Shown: piece after piece, positions 39,671 through 48,360 of the stretch | Position numbering within the stretch: position 1 is the first letter of the stretch | Layout: each line of letters begins with the position of its first letter | Assembly (NCBI GenBank): GCA_027494165.1 | Contig: JAOSJM010000006.1 | Coordinates: 310,001-374,000, forward strand | Direction: 5' to 3' | DNA length: 64,000 bases | From: Acidimicrobiia bacterium | GTDB taxonomy: Bacteria; Actinomycetota; Acidimicrobiia; IMCC26256; JAOSJM01 | Program-made: the position numbers and the translations under genes | Notes under the pieces: generated by a model | Told to the model about the DNA's origin: nothing | Database searches by the model: none | Seen by the model: the letters and a program-made list of their open reading frames with translations, nothing else

Positions 39671-40825
39671 GTGCCCGTGAACCCCGAGCGCTTCGCCGAC
39701 ACCCCGTTCGGGCGTGCCCGGCGAACCGCGGGTCCACATGGGTACGTCGCCTACTTCCCGCGTCCGATCCCTCGCTCGGTCGACATCTCGCCGGAGAACC
39801 TTCTCCGCCTGGCCGACGCGGAAGCCGCACTCGGCCGGCTTGCCGGCGCCGGACGCCTGCTCCCGCATCCGCATCCGCTCGTGCGGCCCTATCTTCGCCG
39901 GGAGGCGGTCGCCTCCACGCGGATCGAGGGGACGCAGGCGTCGCTCTTCGATGTCTTCGACGCGGAGGCCAGCGAGCAGCCGCTCAACGCAGACGTCGAG
40001 GAGGTCGTCAACTACGTCCGCGCGATGGAGACGGGTCTGCAGCGCCTCCAGACGCTGCCGGTGAGCACTCGCCTCATCCGGGAGATGCATGCGGTGATCC
40101 TCGCCGGCGTGCGAGGCCGGGATCGTCAGCCGGGCGAGATCAGGTCGACACAGAACTGGATCGGGCCGGCGGACGCCACCATCGAGACCGCGACGTTCGT
40201 CCCGCCCCCTCCGGCGGAGCTCGGTGACCTCCTGACCGACCTCGAGCGGTTCGTCCACGAGGAACCCGGGCTCCCTCCGCTGGTGCAGGCGGCGCTCGTT
40301 CACCACCAGTTCGAGACCATCCACCCTTTCCTCGACGGCAACGGGCGGCTCGGTCGGCTCCTCATCGTCTTCTTCCTCGTCGTGCGCGACAGGCTGCCCG
40401 AGCCCCTGCTCTACCTCTCGCCGTACTTCGAAGCGCGCCGCGACGACTACTACGAGGCGCTGCAGGGTGTCCGCGAGCGCGGCGACCTCGAGCGGTGGCT
40501 GGCGTTGTTCCTGGACGGCGTTCGCGTGCAAGCCGCCGACGCCGTCACCCGAGCGGAACGTCTCACCGACCTCCGCGAGGGCTACCGCGCCCGGGTGCGA
40601 TCAGTCACGCGTGGCGCAGCAAACGAGCTCGTCGACCTCGCGTTCGAGCAGCCCGTCCTGAACGCTCGCTTCGTCGAGACCAGGTTGTCGGTGACCAGAC
40701 CGGCTGCGCTCGCTGCGCTGCGGCAACTCGCAGACGCGGGCATCCTGACGGAGATGAGCGGCGGACCGCGGGGCCAGCTCCGCTGGAGGGCACAAGAGGT
40801 CTTGGAGGCCCTTGCAGGTGAGTGA
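39671..40825 (+). CDS. Fic-domain protein (putative AMP transferase) with inhibitory helix and C-terminal wHTH-like region
   Basis: HHQFETIHPFLDGNGRLGRLLIVFFL (Fic motif HPFxxGNGRxxR); inhibitory-type motif ASTRIEGTQ; C-terminal FVETRLSVTRPAALAALRQLADAGILTEMSGGPRGQLRW. Confidence 0.93.
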   Translation: MPVNPERFADTPFGRARRTAGPHGYVAYFPRPIPRSVDISPENLLRLADAEAALGRLAGAGRLLPHPHPLVRPYLRREAVASTRIEGTQASLFDVFDAEASEQPLNADVEEVVNYVRAMETGLQRLQTLPVSTRLIREMHAVILAGVRGRDRQPGEIRSTQNWIGPADATIETATFVPPPPAELGDLLTDLERFVHEEPGLPPLVQAALVHHQFETIHPFLDGNGRLGRLLIVFFLVVRDRLPEPLLYLSPYFEARRDDYYEALQGVRERGDLERWLALFLDGVRVQAADAVTRAERLTDLREGYRARVRSVTRGAANELVDLAFEQPVLNARFVETRLSVTRPAALAALRQLADAGILTEMSGGPRGQLRWRAQEVLEALAGE

Positions 40826-41332
40826 GCTAAGTTCGCTGGCGGACTCTTGCCATGATGGCGAACCTCGTGTTCCCTCCACGCCAGGACCGGCAAACCAGCT
40901 GGCATCTCCACGAACTCCCCGTCGAGCACGAGCGCCGCGGCGCTGGCCGCGCTCGCCGTCGGACGGCGACTGACCCTGGCCGGGGTACTTCGCAGCCCCT
41001 GTCACCGTCGAGCACGCCGAGGTCGAGGGTGAGGACGTGGTCTTCCTCCGGGGCCGCACCCAGGCCGGGGGACGTGATCGACGCCGCAGTGTCGGACGAC
41101 GATACCGAGGAGGTCGCGGCCTGATGAGGGCCGCGACCTCACGGTCCGAGGCCACGCCCGCGGCGGGTCTGGCGGCTTGGTTCGCCGAGTTCCGTCGACT
41201 CGCCGCGAGGAGGCACTCGCCAACGCCGACTCGTACTTGCGGCTCCCGACCGAGCCGTACGCGGAAGCGACACCTGTCGGACGAGAACGCGCGGCTCCGG
41301 TCGCTCCTTCGCCGCCACGGGATCGACCCCGA

Positions 41333-41373
41333 CGAAGCGCGAGGCGGCGTGACATCCCCGTGACACAACGATC
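41333..41373. repeat. Subterminal island repeat, right copy
   Basis: cgaagcgcgaggcggcgtgacatccccgtgacacaacgatc. Confidence 0.7.
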
Positions 41374-41547
41374 GGGCGCCAGCGGTCAGCGACGGTCACC
41401 CACGGGCAGTCGCATAGTGGCCTGACCAGCGCAGACGCGGAGGAGCCCCCTCTCTGCAGCCCGCGCGGATCGACAAATGACGAACCGGGTTCGAATCCCA
41501 CTCCCTCCGCTCCCGTCGGCGCGGCCGGGCGTCGCTACGCTGCGGCC

Positions 41548-42051
41548 GTGGACCCGGTGGACCCGCCGCAAGCGTTGTCACCCGAGCGCCTGGCGGCGCT
41601 CATGGATCTCGCCCTCGACGAAGCGCGGGCCGCGCCGGCCCACGGCGACGTACCGGTCGGAGCGGTCGTGGCCCGCCTCGCCGACGGCGAGGTGCTGGCC
41701 CGCCGCCACAACGAGCGGGAGCTGACCGGCGACCCCACCGCCCACGCCGAGGTGCTCGCGCTCCGGGACGCCGCGGCCGCCCTCGGCGGGTGGCGGCTCG
41801 ACGGCTGCGCCCTGGTGGTGACCCTGGAGCCCTGCCCGATGTGCGCCGGGGCGGCGGTGGCCTCCCGCCTCGGCCTCCTCGCCTTCGGGGCTCCCGACCC
41901 CAAGGCCGGAGCCTGCGGCTCGCTCTACCAGCTCTGCGCGGATCCCCGCCTCAACCACGAGCTGCCCGTGGTCGACGGCGTGCGGGCCGCCGAGGCGGCC
42001 GCGCTGCTGACCGGCTTCTTCGGGGGCCGACGCTCCGCGCCCTCCCGGTAG
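41548..42051 (+). CDS. tadA: tRNA-adenosine deaminase / nucleoside deaminase
   Basis: GDVPVGAVVARLADGEVLARRHNERELTGDPTAHAEVLALRDAA ... VTLEPCPMCAGAAVASRL. Confidence 0.93.
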   Translation: MDPVDPPQALSPERLAALMDLALDEARAAPAHGDVPVGAVVARLADGEVLARRHNERELTGDPTAHAEVLALRDAAAALGGWRLDGCALVVTLEPCPMCAGAAVASRLGLLAFGAPDPKAGACGSLYQLCADPRLNHELPVVDGVRAAEAAALLTGFFGGRRSAPSR

Positions 42052-42061
42052 ACTCCGCCCC

Positions 42062-42147
42062 GGAGGGATGCGAGAGCGGCCGAATCGGACGGTCTCGAAA
42101 ACCGTTGTGTCCTCGCGGCACCGTGGGTTCAAATCCCACTCCCTCCG
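42062..42147 (+). tRNA. tRNA-Ser (CGA)
   Basis: ggaggga...tccctcc, anticodon loop ctCGAaa, T-loop gggttcaaatccc. Confidence 0.9.
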
Positions 42148-42416
42148 CCGGCGGCCGGGGCTCCGAGCCCCGGCCGCTTCGCGCCCGGCCGACGGCCCGA
42201 GACCCGGAACACGGAGGGCACAGGGGCTTCGTCTGCACGCCCCTGATCTCGCACCGGCAATGCGAAATCCTCCCGAATGCCCGGACCCGCGTAAACCCCG
42301 CAGGAGCCTCGCGTCTGTAAGAGAGGGGTGAGGGACGAGCACCGATACCCCGAACTGCCCGACCGAACCGCCCCCGAAGCCACGAGAAGGCCGGGGGTGA
42401 CGAGGTGGGAGGTCCG

Positions 42417-42944
42417 ATGCGTGGACCCGAGGACCGGATCGACGCGCTGTGGAAGGCGCACAGCGCTGCCCTGAGAGCACGGCTCGTGAACATGCTTCCC
42501 GACCGCCAGTTGGCCGAAGAGGTCCTGAACGACACCTACCTCGTGGCCTGGCGCCGGATGGACCAGCTCACCGACCCTCCCGAATCCGGTGCAGCACGAG
42601 CCTGGCTCTTCGCGATCGCGCGGCTCGTCGGAGCCAACGCAGCACGTTCCCACCGGGCCCGGGACCGTCTCGTGCAACGGCTGTCGCGCATGGATCACCG
42701 CACGCCGAGCATCGCTGGGTCCGACGACGTCGTGGACCTCCGGCTGGCGCTGGAGGCGCTCCCGACCGAGGATCGCCGGGTCCTGCGCCTGGCCGCTATC
42801 GGCGCGCGCGGTCGCGACCTGGCCGTGGCCTTGGGGCTAAACCAACCGGCCGCCCGGAAGCGTCTGTCCAGGGCGAGGGCCCGTCTGGCCGATCTGACCG
42901 GGCGGCCGGTCCACGACGACGGCGACGGAGGTGACGGACGATGA
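42417..42944 (+). CDS. ECF-like sigma-70 family RNA polymerase sigma factor
   Basis: DRIDALWKAHSAALRARLVNMLPDRQLAEEVLNDTYLVAWRR ... ALPTEDRRVLRLAAIGARGRDLAVALGLNQPAARKRLSRARARL. Confidence 0.85.
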   Translation: MRGPEDRIDALWKAHSAALRARLVNMLPDRQLAEEVLNDTYLVAWRRMDQLTDPPESGAARAWLFAIARLVGANAARSHRARDRLVQRLSRMDHRTPSIAGSDDVVDLRLALEALPTEDRRVLRLAAIGARGRDLAVALGLNQPAARKRLSRARARLADLTGRPVHDDGDGGDGR

Positions 42945-44649
42945 CGCGGCGCGAGGCGCTGCGCGATCCTCCGAACCGACACGGGCTCCGGCGCGCCGGG
43001 AAGCCTCTCGTGGCCGTCGCGCTGGCGATCCTCGTCCCGGCGGTGGCCTTCGCCCTCGGCCGGCGCGTGCGCTCCCCCGAGCAGGCGGCGGCCGAGGCGC
43101 GCCCTCCCGCGCCGTCCCTGGTGACCGCTCCGGTGGAGCACCGGGTCCTCAGCCAGAAGCTCGTCTTCCGAGGAGACGTCGTCGCCGGTACCTCCATCGA
43201 GATCGTGCCACCCGCGCTCGAAGACGGCGCGGCGCCCGTGGTGAGCGGGGTCCGCAAGGGCGCCGGGGACGTCGTGGAGGAGGGCGAGGTGGTGGTCGTC
43301 GTGTCCGACCGACCCGTCATCGCCCTGCAGGGGACCGTCCCGATGTACCGGTCGTTGCGGCCGGGCTCGCGTGGCAGCGACGTCGAGGAGCTCCAGGTGG
43401 CGCTCGAGCGGCTCGGGTACCCGGTCGGAGGCGACACGCCGGGACTGCTCGGGCGCGGGACCCAGCAGGCGCTCACCGCCATGTACCACGACGCCGGCTT
43501 CGAGCCCGCCCCCACCTCGGAGGACGACGCGCTGAAGCTCGCACAGGCCCGGGACGCGGTCGCCTCCGCGCAGCGGAACCTGGAGTCGGCCCTCCGGGCC
43601 CTCGACGAGGCGGGGGGTGGAAGAGACCACGATCGTGTCGGCCGAGACGGGGCTCGACCAGGCCCGCCGCGCCGTCGAGGCGGCCGAACGGACGGCCCAG
43701 CAGGCCAACGGGGAGGCCGACGCGGCGGTCACGTCTGCCCAGGAGGCCCTGGACGCGCTTCTAGCGGACCCCGCGGCGACCGATGAGGAGATCGCCGAGG
43801 CCCGGTCAGCCCTTCTCGCCGCCCAACAGGACCAGGCGCGCACGGCCGCCGAGCAAGCCGACCTCGTCGCCAACGCCCGGGACGCCCTGCGCGTCGCCAA
43901 GGCCCAGCACGCCGCGGCCGTGGAGCCCCCGAGACCGCCGACGCGCAGGCCACGGTGTCCGAGGCGCGGGCCCGGCTCACGACGGCCCAGCGGGACCTGT
44001 TCGTCCTGACCATCTCGACCGGGGTCACCGTGCCGCTCGGCGAGATCGTGATGGTCCCGACGCTCCCCGCGACCGTGACGCGCTCCCAGGCGGTCCAGGG
44101 CGCCGAAGCCGACACGACGCCGTCACCCGACGGAGGCGCCGGAGGCGACGCGCCGGGCCTACTCACGCTCAGCGCCGGGGGCTCCAGGCCTCCTCCCTCG
44201 TGACGCCCGAGGACCGGCCGCTGCTGAGCGTGGGGGCCGAGGCGCTCCTGGACACCGCCGAGGCCACCGAGCCCTATGAGGCCCGGATCGCGACGATCGG
44301 CGACCGGCCCGAGACGAGCAGCGATCGGGCACGTGGGTACCGGGCCACCCTGGCCCCGCTCGAACCGTTGCCCGAGGCGCTCCTGGGCGCCAACGTGCGC
44401 GTCACCGTCGAGACGGCCTCCACCGGCTCGGCCGTGCTCGCCGTCCCCGTCGCGGCGATCTCGGCCGACGCCGACGGCAACACTCGGGTGACCACGTTGT
44501 CGGCCGAAGGGGAGCCGATCGAGGTCCGGGTGCGGGCGGGGCTCTCCGCCGGAGGGTTCGTCGAGGTGACGCCGATCGACGGCGGCTCCCTCTCCGAAGG
44601 GGACGAGGTCGTCGTCGGCGTGCCCGGCTCAGGGAGCGCGCCGCGTTGA
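42941..44649 (+). CDS. Membrane-fusion (efflux adaptor) protein with peptidoglycan-binding segment and coiled coil (apparent frameshifts ~43617, ~43935, ~44160)
   Basis: [75 protein letters not shown] ... [21 protein letters not shown] ... [37 protein letters not shown] overlap with the sigma gene. Confidence 0.8.
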
Positions 44650-45336
44650 GCGAGCCGCTCCTGGCCTGCGACGGCGTCGCCCGCACCTACCCGGGGGCCG
44701 TACCCGTCGAAGCCCTCAGGCCCTCGAACCTGAGGATCCATGCCGGCGACCACGTGGCCGTGACGGGCCCCTCGGGATCTGGCAAGTCGACCCTCCTGAA
44801 CGTCCTGGGCCTCCTCGACCTCCCGAGCGCGGGGCGGTACCGGGTGGGGGGTCGACGCCGGCGCGCTGAGAGAGCGCGACCGGACGGCGCTGCGGGCCCA
44901 GTTCTTCGGCTTCGTCTTCCAGGCCTTCCACCTGCTGGCCAGCCGGACCGTGGCCGAGAACGTCGAGCTCGGCATGCTCTACTCCGCGGTCCCGAGGGCG
45001 CAGCGGCGGGCACGCGTCGCGACCGCGCTCGAACGGGTCGGGCTCACCGAGCGAGCCTCCGCGGAGCCGGCGACCCTGTCCGGGGGCGAGCGTCAGCGGG
45101 CGGCGATCGCCCGCGCGCTGGCCGCCCGTCCCCGGGTTCTGCTCTGCGACGAGCCCACGGGGAACCTCGACTCGGCTACGGCCGAGTCGATCCTCGACCT
45201 GGTCGGGGAGCTCCGGGACGAGGGGTTGACCGTCATCGTCGTCACCCACGACCCGCTCGTCGCGGCCCGAGCCCGTCGTCTCGTGACCGTCCGGGACGGG
45301 ACGGTCCAGGAGGCCGCCCTGGAGCACCGACCGTGA
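44646..45336 (+). CDS. ABC transporter ATP-binding protein, MacB type (apparent frameshift at G6 44846-44851)
   Basis: [31 protein letters not shown] | [29 protein letters not shown] ... [15 protein letters not shown] ... [10 protein letters not shown]. Confidence 0.88.
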
Positions 45337-46570
45337 GCCGGGGCCCCGACGATCGGCTGACGCAGATGGGGATCGGGCGGTCGCGCCTCGGCTTCCGTGA
45401 CCTCCTCCGGGAGTCCGCGGTCACCGTGGGGCGACGGCCCCTGCGGACGCTGCTCACCGGGACGGGCACGATCCTCGGTGTCGGAGCGGTCGTCACGACG
45501 CTGGGGCTCTCCTCGACCGCCGCCCACCAGGTCTCGAGCACCTTCGACGTGATCAGGGCCACCGAGGTCGTGGTCGAGGACGCCCGGCCGGACCAGAGCG
45601 ACCCAGCCTTCCCCGACAACGTCGACACGCGCCTGGCCCGCCTCGACGGCGTTCGGGCGGCCGGGGTCATCTGGACGCTGGCCGAACGGTCCGTGTCGAC
45701 CAACCCGCGGTGGGACCCGACCTCACCGTCGGGAGCACCGGTCTCGATCGTCGCCGCCTCCCCGGGCGCCCTGCGCGCCCTGCACCCCCGCGTGAGTGCC
45801 GGGCGCCTCTACGACTCCTTCCACCAGGAGCGCGCCGAGCGGGTCGCCCTGCTGGGCGCGGCGGCGGCCCAGCGGCTCGGCATCACCCGCGTCGACGACG
45901 CCCCGGCCGTGTTCGTCGGCGACACCGCCCTCACCGTCATCGGCATCATCGAGGACGTCGACCGCTACGCGCAGGCCCTCCGAGCCGTCATCGTCCCCAC
46001 AACGACCGCCCGGCGCCTGGCCGGGAGCGGGGAGCGCGTGGAGCCCCAGGTGCTGATCGACACCGCGCCCGGAGCGGCCGCCCTCATGCGCGCCAGGCCC
46101 CCTACGCGCTCCGCCCGCAGGATCCCGCCCGCCTGAACGCGCTGGCCCCGCCCGATCCCGACGTCCTGCGCGGCCGGATCGAGGAGGACGTGAACACCCT
46201 GTTCCTGCTGCTGGCCGGCGTCTCCCTGGCCATCGGGGCGGTCAGCATCGCCAACACCACCCTCGTGGCCCTCCTGGAGCGGGTCCCCGAGATCGGCCTG
46301 CGACGGGCCCTGGGGGCGCGCCCGCGCCACATCGCCGGCCACCTCCTCGCGGAGGCGACCGCCACCGGGACCGCCGGGGGTATCGCCGGCGCGTCCGTCG
46401 GGATCGTCCTCACCGTGACGGTCGCGGCCGCCAAGGACTGGACCCCCGTGCTGGACCCCCGCCTGCCCCTCGCGGCCCCGTTCCTCGGGAGCCTGGCCGG
46501 TCTGGCCGCCGGCCTCTACCCCGCGTGGCGCGCCACGCGCGTCCAACCAGTGGAGGCGCTCCGACGATGA
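45333..46570 (+). CDS. ABC transporter permease, MacB/FtsX type (apparent frameshift ~46100)
   Basis: [31 protein letters not shown] ... [45 protein letters not shown] ... [17 protein letters not shown]. Confidence 0.87.
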
Positions 46571-46790
46571 CGTCGATCGGCCCGATGGCGCACGAGCGAG
46601 CCGTGTCCTCGCGGAACTCGCCGGAGGGGGCGAGCCCCGAATGAAGAGGCCCATCAAGTGGCCGCGATCCGCTTTCCGCAGTGGGACTACTCGGCAGACG
46701 CTCGTCGTCGTGTGACTTCGTCACAAGAAGGCGTGATCTCGACATCTCTTGGTGGCACGCGTCCTCGATCGATTCGAGGGAGGAGAGGGC

Positions 46791-47201
46791 ATGAACGCCA
46801 AGTCAACCATGCACCCTGGCCGTAGAGCGCACGTACCCCGCTGGCTGATGATCCTGGCTGGAGCCGTGTTCACCGTATCCATCATCGCTGGTCCAGCAGG
46901 CGCGAACACCGTTCGGATCTACGGTTCGTACGGAGACTGGGTCCAGAGCGACCACGGCGGCGCCACCTACGACAACGTCATGGCGACGTGGGCGAACTAC
47001 ACAAGTGGCTCCTACTGCGTCGGCAACGCGAAGTCGAACCCGGCCGGTCTCTGGACCGTCGACTGCACGGGTGGTTCCCCGTCGTTCGCATCACAGAGTG
47101 CCGGCTCACTCGCCTTCCGTTTCTGCTATGGGACGTACTGGCTCGGCAATTGGAGCTGGGTCAGCTGCAGTGATCCGGCGCTGATCGCATACGACTACTA
47201 G
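46791..47201 (+). CDS. Small secreted Cys/Trp/Tyr-rich protein of unknown function
   Basis: Sec-type signal (RWLMILAGAVFTVSIIAGPAGA|NT) and mature ~97 aa with four Cys: ...GSYCVGN...TVDCTGG...FRFCYGTYWLGNWSWVSCSDPALIAYDY. Confidence 0.7.
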   Translation: MNAKSTMHPGRRAHVPRWLMILAGAVFTVSIIAGPAGANTVRIYGSYGDWVQSDHGGATYDNVMATWANYTSGSYCVGNAKSNPAGLWTVDCTGGSPSFASQSAGSLAFRFCYGTYWLGNWSWVSCSDPALIAYDY

Positions 47202-47223
47202 GCAACCCGCGAACCGGGGCCAA

Positions 47224-48164
47224 GTGGTGGTTCGTCTCGTGAACCGCCCCACCAGACCACGGAGCCTCATGGGCGCCGTAGCCGCGCTCGTCGTGGCTTT
47301 GACGGTCGGTTGCCGCTCCGGGGCAGACCGACGTGACGCCGAGGTCGTGGGGTCCTCCACGGGCCCCCGACCTCGGTCTCGGAACCCGCTCCCACGGAGA
47401 GGCCGTCGCTCGCCTACCTGACCGTCGCTCGGTACTTCGATCCCACGCTCCAGGATCTCGCCGAGCAGATGACCAAGGAGTGCATGGAGGCCAAGGGCTG
47501 GAAGTACTGGCCGAGACCCCCGGTCACCTTGCCCGCCTCGGCGGCCAGCTCCGACGGGGACCTCACCCACGACGAAGGCTACGTCCGCCAACACGGCTAC
47601 GGAATCACCCTCAGCCCCGCCCCGGCAGGAGAGGACCTTCCCGACCCCAACGCGTCCTACCTCGATACCCTCACCGAACAGGAGCGACGCCAGTACGGGC
47701 GGGACTGGCTCGGGACGACGGAGGACTTCGAGACCGGAAGCCCCTCGGGCTGTGCGAACGAGGCGCGCCAGGAGGTCTTCGGCTCTCTCTCCGAGACCGA
47801 GGTCACTGGCGGCCAGGAGCTCGTCAACGAGCTCGACGACCGGGTCCGAGCCGATCCCCGGATCGTCGAGGCCACCCAGGAGTGGTCCCGGTGCATGACC
47901 GGGCACGGCTACGACCTCTCCACCCCACAGCAGGCACGCGCCCACGTTCAGGAGCGGGCCGAGCAGCAGGCGATCAGCCCCGACGAAGAGCGCCAGATCG
48001 CCCTGGCCGACCTCGACTGCTACGACCGGGAGCTCCGTGACGTCACCGAAGCGGTCCGGCGCGAGCACGAAGAGCGCATCCTCCAAGAGAACCCCCAGAT
48101 CGCCGCCGTCCTCGCCGAGGTCGCCCGAGAGCTCGAAGACCTCCAGAACGACCACGATCGGTAG
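47224..48164 (+). CDS. Putative lipoprotein with paired Cys-x5-G[WY] units (apparent frameshift ~47366)
   Basis: VAALVVALTVGC lipobox; ECMEAKGWKYWP and RCMTGHGYDLSTP; additional conserved-type Cys. Confidence 0.6.
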
Positions 48165-48360
48165 GTCGCGTGAGCCCCAGGCGCGCCGCTCGGCGACCGA
48201 CGAGCGTTCGATCCTTCCGGTCGCACCCCCGAGACTCGGGAGCCGCACGCCCCGATGAACCCCCGGACGCGCTGCGGCGTCGGTCCCTTGGGCGTCGCCC
48301 GTCTCGCCGGGACGGAGCTGTCGCCCTCGATGCCGAGTGGACGCGAGGACCGACGGAGTG

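Larger units (their letters stand above)
39212..41510 (+). mobile_element. Mini genomic island inserted at tRNA-Ser(GGA), with 24-bp direct repeats
   Basis: gggttcgaatcccactccctccgc at 39212-39235 (tRNA 3' end) and again at 41487-41510 (free-standing); integrase remnant and Fic gene inside. Confidence 0.85.

Noticed and set aside
39139-40227. ORF 39139..40227 (+) spanning the tRNA-Ser gene
   Set aside because: Reads through the tRNA and out of frame with the Fic gene; spurious
41037-41363. Additional functional cargo gene in the Fic island
   Set aside because: Short composite ORF with coding-like fragments in different frames; looks like a remnant, no recognisable domain
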